From an uncultured Latescibacterota bacterium (lineage in GTDB: Bacteria; Latescibacterota; UBA2968; UBA8231), in contig OX638377.1 of the NCBI GenBank assembly GCA_951813615.1, positions 1,550,001-1,614,000 of the forward strand: DNA of 64,000 bases. Reading direction: 5' to 3'. Positions 31,169 to 43,572 of this stretch are shown one piece after another. A program made the translations under genes and the position numbers. Positions within the stretch are counted from its first letter, which is position 1. Every line of letters starts with the position of its first letter. The notes under the pieces were generated by a model. The model ran no database searches, was not told where the DNA came from, and saw nothing but the letters and a program-made list of their open reading frames with translations.

Positions 31169-34100
31169 ATGTCTGGCGCTAATTTTCCGAAATTTCACTA
31201 TGGGACCAGCCCTAAAGGAATAGCTTGTAGGTTATTCCTTTTATTTTTTTTGGTCCTCCCAGCCCAAGCCCTAGCGGCTGAGTTTGCCTGCGCGGCGTTG
31301 GAGTCGGCGACGCAGCAGGTTGTGCAGACGCCGGAGCATCTGAGTGCGTTGGTTATCTTCGCGCAGTTTGCAGACGAGCGTGCCCCTGCCACTGCGCCCC
31401 CTTGGGCGAACGACCTTTTCGACGATGAGTTGCCCGGCAGTTTTGCCCATTTCTACCGCGAGATGTCGGCCGGACGGCTCCACGTCGATGGCCAAGTTTT
31501 GCCTCGGCGCTATCGCTCGCGTGACAGCGCCGAGACCTATCTGGCCGAGATTCCAGGCAGCTTAGGCCAATTCGGACGCTTCAACTTGGAGGTACTCACG
31601 GCGGCGGATACAGACGTCGATTTCGGTCTTTTTGATAACGACGGCCCCGACGGAGTGCCCAACTCCGGCGACGACGACGGGTACGTCGATATTGTCTTCA
31701 TCAATCTGCATACCTCGCCCCGCGACTTTTTTATTGGCGTGGCCACTGGCATTGCCAGTTTGGGGTTAGACACCGATTACATCAGCGGCGACCCAGCGGC
31801 CAGCGGTGGCTTTGTGCGGGTGCGAAGTCGCTTCACGGGCTTCGCCGGGACCACGCAGCGGGGCCACACCTTTAGCGTCACGGCCTCGACGATGTGCCAC
31901 GAGTTTGCGCACGTGTTGGGGTTGCCCGATCTCTTCGATCAGACTGCGTTGACTGTGGCCGAGTTGGCCCCAGAGGACGATTCAGCGGGCATTGGCAAGT
32001 GGGGGATTATGGGCCGAGGGACGCTGGGTTGGGGCGTGGAAGATGGCCCCAACGCATTTTCGGCTTGGTCGTTGGTCACCCTTGGTTGGGTGGAAGTGGT
32101 GGACGTGATGGAGAGCGTCGAGGGGTTGGCGATTGGGGAGATCTTCAGCGACCGGAAGGTGTACAAGATTCCCCTGACCCAAGATGAGTACTTCCTGCTG
32201 GAGCACCGGCGTGCTGACGGCTCGCACTACAATCGCAATATCCCGCAAGACGGCTTGCTCATCTGGCACATAGACGAGCAGGCAGACAACGACGAGGAAC
32301 GCCACAAACAGGTCGATTTGGTCTGCGCCGATGGGCTTTTTGCCTCCAACGGCGATCCCGATCCAGTGGAAGGACTGGACCATCTCGACTTTTGGGCGCG
32401 GGACTCGGCGTATTCCTCGATGCACAACGGCAATGAAGGCGACGCGACCGATCCGTTTGACGGCGTACGCTTCCGCCGCTTCGCTTGGGACACAAATCCG
32501 GCTCTGAGTGGGCATACGGGATTTGCGCGGAACTTGCCATTGGGCGTGGCCATAGACAACATCCGCCCGCAAGGCACCGCTATGGTCGTCGATGTGATCC
32601 GGGAACAACGCCCCGGCCACATTGTTGGCGACGCGACGTGGACGGGCCGGGTGGATTTGGACGGGGACGTGGTGGTGGCACCGGGCGCAACGCTGACTAT
32701 TGACGCCGGTGCGGAGGTTCGCTTTGCCCGCGGCGATGCACAGGGCACGGGGTTTGATCCAGACCGCAGTGAGTTGATCGTCTATGGCGATCTCAAAATC
32801 GGCGAGGGCGCATCATTCGCGTCGAGTGCGCCACGCACCGGGCCCTTGGATTGGTCGGGCATTTACTTGCTCGATGGGCAAGCGGTCGATCCCGCAGCCG
32901 TCACCATTGAGCACGCCCATCGCGGGGTTGTCGGCTTCCGCCTGCCTCCGGGGCGGACGCAATGGCTGGGCGAGCAGGTCGTGTACGCGGATTTGGTGGT
33001 GCCGGTCGGGTCCGAACTGCACATCGGCCCGAGCAATGTGTCGTTTCCCCGCTCTGATCTCAGTCGGCGCGGCGTGTCCGCGGACTTAGCCGAGCTGATC
33101 GTGGAAGGCGCGTTGACGATTGAGGGAATGGCCGGACAGCGGGCGCAGCTAACCACCGATCCCGGCCCGGAAAACGACGGCTTATGGTATGGCATTCGCG
33201 TGCTGCCGGGTGCCCAAGTCGAGGTGCGGCACGCCGAGCTAACGCGCACGGGTTTTGCCGTTAGCGGCGAGATTGACGAGGAGACGAGCCTGCGCATTGC
33301 CGACTCCGGGATACGCCAAAGTGGTGGCAACGGCCTGCTGCTGAGGCTCAACGGCCAAGCACAGGTAGATCGGACCGAATTTACCTTCATCGCTGGTCCG
33401 GCTGTAGTCGTCGCCGGCAGCGGGCAACTCGCGCTGCGGAACACTACCATTGAGGGCAACGGCCAAGAGGGGGTCCTGCTCAACAACGCATCCTTAGAGG
33501 CCATCCGCGTCGCCGTAATCGACAACGGTCGCCTCGACCCAGAGGACCCGCGAGTTGGGATACGGGCCATCGGCGGCCGCGGCCAGCGCATTGAGATGTG
33601 GGAATCGCAGATTGAGCAAAGCACTGCGCACGGCATGGATTTGGAGACGTGGCAGGGTGAAGTGGAATTGCACAACAGCCGCCTCGTCGCCAACCAAGGT
33701 GATGGTTTGCGCGTCGGGCGCGCGGCGCGCGTGGTGCTTGCACAGGTGCTAGTCGAGCGCAACTTGCGCGCTGGTGCTGAAATTGCCGGGTCGCTGGTGG
33801 AGATATGGAACTCGACGTTCAGGGCGAACGTTGCCGCGGGCTTGCGCTTGGGGCCGGGGACGAGAGGGGCGATTGAGATGGGCTCGTTCGTCGGGAGCCG
33901 GGGTTTGGAACTGACCGGCGTGGAGTCGCTGGAGATTCGCACCAGCGAGTTTGTTCGCGGGACGCCAGCGCTCCAATCCGTGGATTCTGCGCCGCATATC
34001 GTCGGCAATCGCTTTGCAGACAATGCCGTGGCCATCCAGGTCGAAGGAGCGCGGGTGCCGACGGCGATTCGTGGCAACACCTTTGCCAACAACACTACGG

Positions 34101-34531
34101 CCCTTGAGAACTTGAGTGCTGAGGTACTCAACGCCCAAGACAACTACTGGGGCACAGCCGACAGCGCAGCGATTGCCGCGCAGGTCAAGGGTGTGGTGGC
34201 GTGGACGCCGTTTCGCACGGAGGAAGGGGCGTCCAAGGCGGTGGTTCTGCCTGCCGACTTTGCGCTGCATCCGGCCTATCCTAACCCTTTCAACGCCGAG
34301 GTAGTGCTGTCGTTTGATCTGCCGAAGGAGGTGTCGGTTGAGCTGGTGCTCTATGATGCGTTGGGACGACCTGTGCGCCACCTTGTGGACGGGCCGTTAG
34401 CGGCTGGTCGTTACCGATTCGTCTGGGACGGGCGCGACCGAGGTGGGCGAGCGGTGGCTTCGGGGATTTACTTCTATCGATTGGTGGCGGATTCGTTTGT
34501 TGGGGTGGGGCGCTTGGCTTTGGTGCGCTGA
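31169..34531 (+). CDS. secreted M6-type metalloprotease with beta-helix and C-terminal sorting domain
   Basis: 1120 residues. Signal peptide ([17 protein letters not shown]), then the M6 (immune inhibitor A-like) peptidase with zinc motif [15 protein letters not shown] near residue 243 and acidic Ca-binding [19 protein letters not shown]. About residues 480-1020 form a right-handed parallel beta-helix ([32 protein letters not shown] repeats). The last 85 residues ([36 protein letters not shown]) are a FlgD-like/T9SS-like C-terminal domain for secretion or surface attachment. A paralogue lies at 51.8 kb. The 3' end overlaps the antisense-oriented YgjP-like gene by 58 bp. Confidence 0.88.
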   Translation: MSGANFPKFHYGTSPKGIACRLFLLFFLVLPAQALAAEFACAALESATQQVVQTPEHLSALVIFAQFADERAPATAPPWANDLFDDELPGSFAHFYREMSAGRLHVDGQVLPRRYRSRDSAETYLAEIPGSLGQFGRFNLEVLTAADTDVDFGLFDNDGPDGVPNSGDDDGYVDIVFINLHTSPRDFFIGVATGIASLGLDTDYISGDPAASGGFVRVRSRFTGFAGTTQRGHTFSVTASTMCHEFAHVLGLPDLFDQTALTVAELAPEDDSAGIGKWGIMGRGTLGWGVEDGPNAFSAWSLVTLGWVEVVDVMESVEGLAIGEIFSDRKVYKIPLTQDEYFLLEHRRADGSHYNRNIPQDGLLIWHIDEQADNDEERHKQVDLVCADGLFASNGDPDPVEGLDHLDFWARDSAYSSMHNGNEGDATDPFDGVRFRRFAWDTNPALSGHTGFARNLPLGVAIDNIRPQGTAMVVDVIREQRPGHIVGDATWTGRVDLDGDVVVAPGATLTIDAGAEVRFARGDAQGTGFDPDRSELIVYGDLKIGEGASFASSAPRTGPLDWSGIYLLDGQAVDPAAVTIEHAHRGVVGFRLPPGRTQWLGEQVVYADLVVPVGSELHIGPSNVSFPRSDLSRRGVSADLAELIVEGALTIEGMAGQRAQLTTDPGPENDGLWYGIRVLPGAQVEVRHAELTRTGFAVSGEIDEETSLRIADSGIRQSGGNGLLLRLNGQAQVDRTEFTFIAGPAVVVAGSGQLALRNTTIEGNGQEGVLLNNASLEAIRVAVIDNGRLDPEDPRVGIRAIGGRGQRIEMWESQIEQSTAHGMDLETWQGEVELHNSRLVANQGDGLRVGRAARVVLAQVLVERNLRAGAEIAGSLVEIWNSTFRANVAAGLRLGPGTRGAIEMGSFVGSRGLELTGVESLEIRTSEFVRGTPALQSVDSAPHIVGNRFADNAVAIQVEGARVPTAIRGNTFANNTTALENLSAEVLNAQDNYWGTADSAAIAAQVKGVVAWTPFRTEEGASKAVVLPADFALHPAYPNPFNAEVVLSFDLPKEVSVELVLYDALGRPVRHLVDGPLAAGRYRFVWDGRDRGGRAVASGIYFYRLVADSFVGVGRLALVR

Positions 34532-34807
34532 GAGGCATGCGTTTGCCAAGCGGGCACGTGAGCTGTTAGCAAGGCTTTGAAGAGCTTGCCGTGGTTGGGC
34601 ACGCGCAGGTGCAGCAGTTCGTGGACAATGACGAAGTCTTGGAAGCCTAAGTCCTGATCGGCGAGGTCAGCGGCAAGGGTGACTATACCTGCGGTCGAAC
34701 ATGAGCCCCACTTGCGCGTCATGTACTGCACGCGCACCTGCCGTGGCTGGACGCTCAGCCGCCGTGCCCAAGATGCGACGCGCTCGCGCATGACCTCGCG
34801 CCGTTCG

Positions 34808-34821
<14 letters not shown>
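34474..34821 (-). CDS. YgjP-like (M48/WLM-type) metallopeptidase domain protein
   Basis: 115 residues. [18 protein letters not shown] provides the HExxH-like zinc site (HELLH) and the downstream His, with MTRKWGSC upstream, the signature of the YgjP/DUF45 family. It lacks the N-terminal half of E. coli YgjP. Its start overlaps the hsdR end by 14 bp, and its 3' end overlaps the convergent M6 gene. Proteins of this size are often found next to type I restriction genes, which suggests a role tied to that locus; the substrate is unknown. Confidence 0.8.
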
Positions 34822-37744
<2,923 letters not shown>

Positions 37745-37816
37745 AAACGGCTCTCCATTTGCCAAGTTCCTTGGTTGGCTATATCATCGGCTAACTTTAT
37801 TCTCAAGGAGTTGGCG

Positions 37817-38059
37817 ATGATAATAGTGAATGTCCATGAAGCGAAGATCAACCTATCGTGCTTACTTGCGAAAGTTGAGGCAGGGGAGGAAGTCGTCATC
37901 GCCCGTAGCGGCACGTCGGTCGCCCGGATAGTGCGTGTCCAAAAGCAAGGTAAGCGGCAATTCGGCTCCATGAAGGACCGGATAAAATTCGACGACAGCT
38001 TCTTTGACCCGCTGCCAGAAGAGGAATTGGTGGCTTGGGAGGGTAATCGTTTCCATTGA
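37817..38059 (+). CDS. Phd/YefM-type antitoxin, orphan
   Basis: 80 residues from ATG 37817 with CAAGGAG upstream. VHEAKINLSCLLAKVEAGEE and IARSGTSVARIVRV are the Phd/YefM DNA-binding signature, and the tail (FDPLPEEELVAWEG) is typical of antitoxins paired with VapC-type PIN toxins. No PIN gene follows within 220 bp, so the toxin has been lost or lies elsewhere. It is divergent from hsdR and may share its promoter region. Confidence 0.85.
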   Translation: MIIVNVHEAKINLSCLLAKVEAGEEVVIARSGTSVARIVRVQKQGKRQFGSMKDRIKFDDSFFDPLPEEELVAWEGNRFH

Positions 38060-38283
38060 ATCGCTCTTCGATAGTTATGGCGTTCGCCGCCTTTGGTGAT
38101 CGTGGCCAGAGCGGATCACCGTACGCTTTTGGATAGGCTGGCCTGACGCGAATGAGACATAATAGCACCCCTTAAGACCCCCTTTACTGTCCCCGCCCGC
38201 TTTTCCACGTTTTGTCATAGCTCCATGTCACAGCTTGTCATAGCTTCCGATCACGTGGTCAAGGTACGCTGGGTCTCACTCGG

Positions 38284-38490
38284 CTAAAGATTGATAAACT
38301 CGCTACGGCTCAGTTCGGCTTGCTTTAGGATCTTATGTAGTGTCCCGGTTGGTATCGTACCAGGGTGCATCGACAGATAGGTCTGCCTTCCATCGGGATG
38401 ACGAAGCACTTTGTGTGATCCGGATTGTCGAACCTCTACGAACCCCGCACGGCGTAGCTTCCTGAGGACCTCACGAGCTGAGAACGGCAT
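38284..38490 (-). CDS. HicA-family toxin
   Basis: 68 residues from ATG 38490. [32 protein letters not shown] with the catalytic His, [20 protein letters not shown]. The start lies within the end of hicB (20 bp overlap). It is an mRNA interferase neutralised by the upstream HicB. It differs in sequence from the HicA at 30.9 kb, so the two modules were acquired separately. Confidence 0.9.
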   Translation of the reverse strand: MPFSAREVLRKLRRAGFVEVRQSGSHKVLRHPDGRQTYLSMHPGTIPTGTLHKILKQAELSRSEFINL

Positions 38491-38713
38491 CGGGTATCTC
38501 AATGCGGGCAATGACCGCACTTGACTCCTGTGGCACCGATTCCCCGCGGGCGGACTTCTCGGCAATCCATACTTCCGCCAACTCTTTGGCCGCCGCCAAT
38601 GCGCCGTCTATTCCCTTCCCCTGCGTCGTCAATTCCAGTGCCGGGATGTGGGCATAGTAATAGCCCTCGAATCCGGGTTCATCAATTACATCAAGCATCA
38701 CTGAGTATTCCAT
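38471..38713 (-). CDS. HicB-family antitoxin
   Basis: 80 residues. [40 protein letters not shown] and [10 protein letters not shown] match short HicB proteins (partial RNase H-like fold). It overlaps the hicA start by 20 bp. It lies within the type I R-M locus on the same strand as hsdR and hsdS. Confidence 0.85.
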   Translation of the reverse strand: MEYSVMLDVIDEPGFEGYYYAHIPALELTTQGKGIDGALAAAKELAEVWIAEKSARGESVPQESSAVIARIEIPDAVLSS

Positions 38714-38830
38714 CTGACTACCTTCCTAGTTTGATATGGTCATCTCAACACGAAGTAGCGGGAACTGTTCGTACTGAAGTCGAAGTTTAGAGACTCGTCG
38801 AGGAAGATATAGGCGCAGCGGTTCATTCCG

Positions 38831-39109
38831 TCATGTTTGATCATATTGCACTTCTGCTGTAGCCAGAACGTCTTGTCGGAAATAGGGGCTCAGATCCTCG
38901 GGGGTTCGTAGGTCCACTTTGCGTCCTGTGAATAGCTCAGATAACTCCAGCTCCATGCCGGCAATACCTAGCAGTCCAGGAATGCGATCTGGTTCAAACT
39001 CGACGAGCACATCTATATCGCTCTCTGGTCCGAAGTCCTCGCGTAACACTGAACCGAAGATGGCGAGCCGCTTGATGCCGAGCTGGTTCAGGAAGGCGCA
39101 CACCGTCAT
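38831..39109 (-). CDS. MNT-type nucleotidyltransferase with foreign N-terminal residues
   Basis: 92 residues from ATG 39109. [20 protein letters not shown] is the GSx10DxD motif of minimal nucleotidyltransferases (MntA-like antitoxins); [12 protein letters not shown] follows. No HepT-like partner is adjacent. The first ten residues (MTVCAFLNQ) do not belong to this family but match an AlbA_2/Schlafen-type domain whose remains precede it, so the gene appears to be a chimera made by deletion. Whether it is expressed is uncertain. Confidence 0.72.
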   Translation of the reverse strand: MTVCAFLNQLGIKRLAIFGSVLREDFGPESDIDVLVEFEPDRIPGLLGIAGMELELSELFTGRKVDLRTPEDLSPYFRQDVLATAEVQYDQT

Positions 39110-39199
39110 GGCCGCCTGCCTGCTGCAGGCAGGTCTCCCGGCGTGTTCCGGTGGTAGTCTTGAACTCCAGCGTTTCCGATTCGCCGGTTGCGGCAAGGG
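39110..39199 (-). pseudogene. AlbA_2 (Schlafen-type DNA-binding) domain remnant with palindromic insert
   Basis: On the minus strand the frame reads [21 protein letters not shown], the usual beginning of the AlbA_2 DNA-binding domain found in RecG-like and restriction-associated proteins. The expected continuation ([11 protein letters not shown]) is found at the start of the nucleotidyltransferase, but in another frame, separated by a palindrome at 39115-39133 (CCTGCCTG, CTG, CAGGCAGG). A roughly 20-bp palindromic insertion therefore broke the domain. Confidence 0.6.
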
Positions 39200-39859
39200 C
39201 TATGGATGTGGTCGAAGTTCATGAGCAGGCCCCTCGTTTGAGTTAGCCCCTTCTACTCTTTCCACTGTGTAACGGTACAGGGCCTCGGGAAAGTGGACAT
39301 GGTCAAGCGGCGGGACAGTCCACAGTGTCTTTTCGTCCCAGATTACGCTGCCCATTGCGCTACTCTTTCCGTTGAAGTCGCCATCATATTTGAAGTTCTT
39401 CATCGTGTCTTCGTTTGCTACTAGTGCATCCTGTAACGATTGAAACTGGACCAAGCCTCCAAGCGTTACTTGTTGCCCTTTCTTATCCGTTCCCTCTAAT
39501 CCAGCTAGCATAGCCAACTTCTCGTTGTATATCTCCTTTAGCTCTCGCTGGCTTTTCTCATTGAGTTCCTTGTACAGCATGGCAATGTCATGCGTGTACC
39601 TGCACTCATTCTCATTGTCGAGTTCCCATATAACCTTAATGGCAATTTCGAGGACAACAGCGTTGAGCATATGGGATATATGCTTCCTCGATAATCTGTG
39701 TCGTTCCTTTGTTTCTTGAATGACGCTTGGCGACGTGATTGCGGATACCTTGACTGGATAAGCAGGGCAGTCGTCCAAGTGGCTTGCAGCCTCCAAACAT
39801 GACCGCATTGATTCCATTCTCTTCCTCAATCGTTTCGAATTCACTTTCTCTTCTCCCAC
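39200..39859 (-). CDS. hypothetical protein in the type I R-M locus
   Basis: 219 residues, not recognised. The middle is helical (RLSRKHISHMLNAVVLEIAI, then HDIAMLYKELNEKSQRELKE), loosely like HEPN-type helical proteins that have an H-D-L-x-x-L stretch, but the R-x4-6-H motif is not convincing. The C-terminal part has WDEKTLWTVPPLDHVHFPEA. No signal peptide or membrane segment. It is AT-richer than hsdS, which ends 13 bp upstream. It may be R-M associated cargo. Confidence 0.55.
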   Translation of the reverse strand: MGEEKVNSKRLRKRMESMRSCLEAASHLDDCPAYPVKVSAITSPSVIQETKERHRLSRKHISHMLNAVVLEIAIKVIWELDNENECRYTHDIAMLYKELNEKSQRELKEIYNEKLAMLAGLEGTDKKGQQVTLGGLVQFQSLQDALVANEDTMKNFKYDGDFNGKSSAMGSVIWDEKTLWTVPPLDHVHFPEALYRYTVERVEGANSNEGPAHELRPHP

Positions 39860-39872
39860 GAGTCCAACCGCG

Positions 39873-41156
39873 TCACGCGGATCGACTATGGTAATTGACG
39901 GCCAAATCCAGCTCCCCCACCCGAATCTCCTCCGTCATCAGCTTGTGCAGCAGCGCCTTGAACAAATCGTCAAGCACCGCCCGTTTCCTGCGATGCAGGT
40001 CAATTTTGCGGTCAATGGCGTCGAGGATGGAGACGATTTCGCTCTGTTGCTCAGCGTCAGGAAACCAGACAGGAATCGTTGCTGACAAACTCGCGTTATA
40101 GACGGAGTTAATTGACGACACATTTCTCTGTGATGTGAAGAACCCACTCGTTCGCAAATACGTTAGCCACCGAAACAGGTACTTGTTCGAGACCAGTCTA
40201 TGAGGTCTAAACCTCAAAATAAATGATGAGTACGTATATTCGCCGTCCAAATCGAAGAGGACTGTTTTTCCAACGTGGCTCGCACTTCCACTTCTCCAAT
40301 TAAAGAGCACATCTCCCTTGCGAAGACTCAATCTCTCACGCTGTGCCTCTGGAACTTTGTAATATCTACGCTTTTCAAGATTGATGTGACCCTCAAGGTC
40401 TAAATTGACGTTGGTAAGTATCAGAGTGCCAATAGCGGGATCTGTGGCATTGGCGACGGCGGCTTGAGCTCCATATGCGATTTCAGCTAAATCGCCGAGG
40501 CTACTGTATAACCAACTCTCCGGCACCGGCCCCATCTCAGTTTCCTTCTGCGCCTCACCTCGCAGGCCGCACGTGAACAGCTCCCGCATCGCGGCGCGTT
40601 TGAGAGCAGTCGCATTCGCTTCACATTGGGTTTGATGAAGCAAAGCTCTGCGTATGATGTTGAGGACAGCGGCAATTTCCCGTTGCTCAGGCAAAGGCGG
40701 CAGTGGGATTACTTGATCCAGAACGTCAACATCCCGCACCGCCGGATAGCTTGCCCCCGACTCCATTGAGGCGATGTCCTCCATCACGGACTCAAGCTGG
40801 GTGGCGAAGTAGAGAAAATCCGCCTCAATCGCTTGGGGGTCGGGTCGCAGGACACAAAAGGCCGTAGAGACAATTTCACCATCCAAAGACGCCGGTATCT
40901 GTGCAATCCGCCGTAGCGTGGGGCGGACCGTCGCGAAAATTGTATCCCCGGCCTCGACGATTTTGCGCGCTCGGCTCGGGGCGTTATCCGCCGAGTATGT
41001 TGCCTCTGAGACGATCCTGAGTTCATCCCGCGAAATGGCCGAAACATCGATGTAACGGATTGATGGACGGGGATCAGCACGAGGGTTCCAAATTGCCCCT
41101 CGGATTGTCAACTCCCTCAAAGGAAGCCATGTCCATGCTTCATTCATTGACGTCAC
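39873..41156 (-). CDS. hsdS: type I restriction enzyme specificity subunit
   Basis: 427 residues. Two target-recognition domains are each followed by the conserved helix: IPLPPLPEQREIAAVL near residue 165 and IPVWFPDAEQQSEIVSILDA near 375, with DRKIDLHRRKRAVLDDLFKA at the end. It sets the bipartite DNA sequence recognised by the methylase and nuclease. The GTG start overlaps the aspartic-protease stop (GTGA), so it is coupled to that gene; ATG 41147 is an alternative. Confidence 0.92.
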   Translation of the reverse strand: MTSMNEAWTWLPLRELTIRGAIWNPRADPRPSIRYIDVSAISRDELRIVSEATYSADNAPSRARKIVEAGDTIFATVRPTLRRIAQIPASLDGEIVSTAFCVLRPDPQAIEADFLYFATQLESVMEDIASMESGASYPAVRDVDVLDQVIPLPPLPEQREIAAVLNIIRRALLHQTQCEANATALKRAAMRELFTCGLRGEAQKETEMGPVPESWLYSSLGDLAEIAYGAQAAVANATDPAIGTLILTNVNLDLEGHINLEKRRYYKVPEAQRERLSLRKGDVLFNWRSGSASHVGKTVLFDLDGEYTYSSFILRFRPHRLVSNKYLFRWLTYLRTSGFFTSQRNVSSINSVYNASLSATIPVWFPDAEQQSEIVSILDAIDRKIDLHRRKRAVLDDLFKALLHKLMTEEIRVGELDLAVNYHSRSA

Positions 41157-41524
41157 GCCATTCCCTTGAGCCGCACGGCCGGCAGCCTCTTTAGCCGCTG
41201 ATTCACCGGATCCACTTCTATGCCGACGGATTCCAGCGCCGTCACGCCCAGCAGCGGCTCTGCGTCAGCGTCGCCGAAGATGACCGTCCCGCCGACGAAT
41301 TCGCCCATGAACTCGATCTTGGCAACGGCGACGTCCACTGTGATCTCGCTGCTATCGGCCAGCTCATACACGCGCTTCCCCTCGGGCTCCAAGCCGATAG
41401 CCTCTAGATGCGGTCTGGGCACAAGGGAATCTGTGGCTCCTGTATCGACCAAGAATAGTCCCTCCCAGTACCTGTCCGAGTCAGCGGGGTTCGTGATCCT
41501 GACAGTTACGTGTGTCGCTCCCAT
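41153..41524 (-). CDS. clan AA aspartic protease (retropepsin-like) within the hsd operon
   Basis: 123 residues. GLFLVDTGATDSLVP is the single-lobed aspartic protease active site (DTGA), and LLGVTALESVGIEVDPV matches the conserved C-terminal segment of bacterial clan AA proteins of this size. It must dimerise to be active. It has a strong ribosome site (AAGGAGG) and is coupled to hsdS by a 4-bp overlap, 32 bp after hsdM. A role in processing an R-M or toxin component is possible but unproven. Confidence 0.83.
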   Translation of the reverse strand: MGATHVTVRITNPADSDRYWEGLFLVDTGATDSLVPRPHLEAIGLEPEGKRVYELADSSEITVDVAVAKIEFMGEFVGGTVIFGDADAEPLLGVTALESVGIEVDPVNQRLKRLPAVRLKGMA

Positions 41525-41556
41525 CTTCTTGCCTCCTTATGTCATTGAGTGTGCGC

Positions 41557-43392
41557 TTACTGCAATCGGGCCAACATTTGAACCATTGACGCTTCAATCT
41601 CGCGGGCCTCTTCATCGAGGCGCTGCATTTCGGCAATGATTTCCTTGATCGGGCGCTGAGACACTGCATCCGTCTGCCCCACCCATCGGCTCGGACTCAA
41701 GTTGTAGTCCGTTTTCTCCACCTGCTCCCGCGTAATCACAGCAACCTCCCCCTCCACCGGCTCCCCCTTCCCAAACGCCGCCGCGATCAGCCGAATGTCC
41801 TCCTCCGGGATGAAATTCTTGGGCCGTCCCTTGCCCACGCGCCGACTGGCGTTGAGCAACACGATCTTGTCCTGCCGCGCCTCCGGCTTGCGATTCGACA
41901 GCACCACGATCACGCCGGCGGCGCTGGTGTTGTAGAAAAGGTTGTCTGGCAATAGAATCACGCCGTCGATCAAGTCTCGCTCCACGAACCATTTGCGGAT
42001 GTTGCGCTCCCGGTCCTCGTGCTTGGCACCCGATCCGCGTGTCACCGCGCCAGTGTCGAGCACCACCGCCGCTCGCCCGCGCTCGTTCAGGCAGGCGAGC
42101 GTGTGCTGGAGCCAAGCCCAATCGCCCTTGCCGGTGGTTGCGCCGCCCTGGGTGCGGAAGCGGTCGAATGGGTCATTGGCAAAGAGTTCCGGGCTAAACG
42201 GCTGATTCCACATGGGATTGGCGACCACGATGTCGTGCGTGGCGATCTGGCCGGTCGCGGTCTTGAATTTGGGATTAATCATGGTGTCGCCGCGCTCGAT
42301 TTCCATCTCCATGTCGTGAATGATCCCATTCATGCGGGCGACGGCATAGCTCTCGGCTTGTAGTTCCTGGCCGTAGAGCTTGAGCGGCACGCGGCTGGTG
42401 GGGTCGAGTTCACGGGCGACGAGTTGGAGCTTGACGAGCAGGCCAGCCGAGCCGCAGGCGTAGTCGTGGCAATCCTCGCCGGGCCTTGGGCGCATGATGT
42501 GCGCCATGAGGAAACCGACTTCGGTGGGGGTGAAGAACTCGCCCGCACTCTGGCCGGAACCTTCGGCGAACTTGCGCAGCAGATACTCGTAGGCGCGGCC
42601 GAGGAAATCGGGTTGCACGTCGGCGAGGCCGAGCCGGTAACGCGGGTCGGAAAAGATCTCGATAACTGCGGCGAGCTTGGATGGGTTGATGTCGCGCTCG
42701 CCGTTGCGCTCGGAAGCGAAATCGACAAAATCGATGACGCCCGAAAGCGAGGGATTTTGCCGCGCGACTGCCCGCACTGCCTTTGTTAGATGCTCGCCGA
42801 TGTCTCTCGGCTGCGTGCTGCGCCCTTGGCCTTGGTCGTCGCGCGGCCACTCGTAGTCTTCGCGACCGCTGATGATGCCCCAGCGTGCTTCCGAGGGCAG
42901 GTAAAAGCGCAGCAGCGCGTGATCGCTCTCGGCGATTTCCAGCGCGATGTCTCGGTTGCCGTATTCCTCGACTAGTCGCTCAATCTCGTCGTCGAACACA
43001 TCGGACAGCCGCTTGAGGAAGAGGAGCGGCAGCAAGTAGTCCTTGAACTTTGCTGCGTCTTTCTCGCCGCGGATGGAGCAGGCTGCGTCCCATAGCATTT
43101 GTTCCATGGGCTTGGTCGAAGGCACGACCGCACGGCCTCTGCCTTTCCGCCGCTGCGTCACGCCCACGGCCGCTTCGGTTGGCTCGGCCGCGTCAACGCC
43201 CGCTTCGATAGCGAGTGCAGCGATGGCTTCCTGCGCGGCCTTCTGGGGCTTGATGGTGCCGCCCTCCCAGCGGTTGATGCTGGCGAAGGACACGCCGAGC
43301 CGCTCGGCGAGCTGCTCTTGGGTGAGGTCGAGGTGGGAGCGGATGGCGCGTAATACGGTCGGGATATCGTGCAATTCTGTTATATTTGTCAT
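41557..43392 (-). CDS. hsdM: type I restriction enzyme M subunit fused to N-terminal XRE-type HTH
   Basis: 611 residues from ATG 43392. Residues 8-60 are an XRE/Cro HTH ([31 protein letters not shown]). A linker and the HsdM N-terminal helical domain ([20 protein letters not shown]) follow, then the methylase with SAM motif [14 protein letters not shown] and catalytic NPMWNQPF in place of NPPF. It methylates adenine with HsdS. The promoter lies only 7 bp before the ATG and is overlapped by an inverted repeat, suggesting that its own HTH represses it. Confidence 0.93.
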   Translation of the reverse strand: MTNITELHDIPTVLRAIRSHLDLTQEQLAERLGVSFASINRWEGGTIKPQKAAQEAIAALAIEAGVDAAEPTEAAVGVTQRRKGRGRAVVPSTKPMEQMLWDAACSIRGEKDAAKFKDYLLPLLFLKRLSDVFDDEIERLVEEYGNRDIALEIAESDHALLRFYLPSEARWGIISGREDYEWPRDDQGQGRSTQPRDIGEHLTKAVRAVARQNPSLSGVIDFVDFASERNGERDINPSKLAAVIEIFSDPRYRLGLADVQPDFLGRAYEYLLRKFAEGSGQSAGEFFTPTEVGFLMAHIMRPRPGEDCHDYACGSAGLLVKLQLVARELDPTSRVPLKLYGQELQAESYAVARMNGIIHDMEMEIERGDTMINPKFKTATGQIATHDIVVANPMWNQPFSPELFANDPFDRFRTQGGATTGKGDWAWLQHTLACLNERGRAAVVLDTGAVTRGSGAKHEDRERNIRKWFVERDLIDGVILLPDNLFYNTSAAGVIVVLSNRKPEARQDKIVLLNASRRVGKGRPKNFIPEEDIRLIAAAFGKGEPVEGEVAVITREQVEKTDYNLSPSRWVGQTDAVSQRPIKEIIAEMQRLDEEAREIEASMVQMLARLQ

Positions 43393-43428
43393 AAAATGCA
43401 ATATAACAGAACCAATGATCACCGTCAA
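43375..43428 (-). promoter_or_regulatory. hsdM promoter with 12-bp inverted-repeat operator over the start codon
   Basis: Minus strand: TTGACG at 43428-43423, 17 bp, TATATT at 43405-43400, then 7 bp to the ATG at 43392, predicting a leaderless or almost leaderless mRNA. A perfect inverted repeat TTCTGTTATATT / AATATAACAGAA (43375-43386 and 43400-43411, 13-bp centre) covers the -10 box and the first codons. Confidence 0.75.
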
Positions 43429-43465
43429 GGGCAGCTCATGGGCCTAGCGTCATCTAGCTAACTTT

Positions 43466-43504
43466 TTGTAGTATATTCGGACGTATCTTCTGAATATACT
43501 ACAA
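43466..43504. repeat. second inverted repeat upstream of hsdM
   Basis: Perfect 13-bp arms TTGTAGTATATTC and GAATATACTACAA flank a 13-bp centre. Geometry and core (TATATT/AATATA) resemble the repeat over the hsdM start, 92 bp away centre to centre. It could be a second operator, or a weak bidirectional terminator between gatB and hsdM. Confidence 0.6.
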
Positions 43505-43572
43505 TTTAGGATGTGGATTCAGCGGCCCTAGTGCGGTGTTGACGAGCGCGAGCTTCTCTTCGTAGCGCCGTT

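Noticed and set aside
43499..43572. Frame reading [20 protein letters not shown] after gatB on the minus strand
   Set aside because: It may be a gene-end remnant, but I could not tie it to a family, and it has no start codon of its own.
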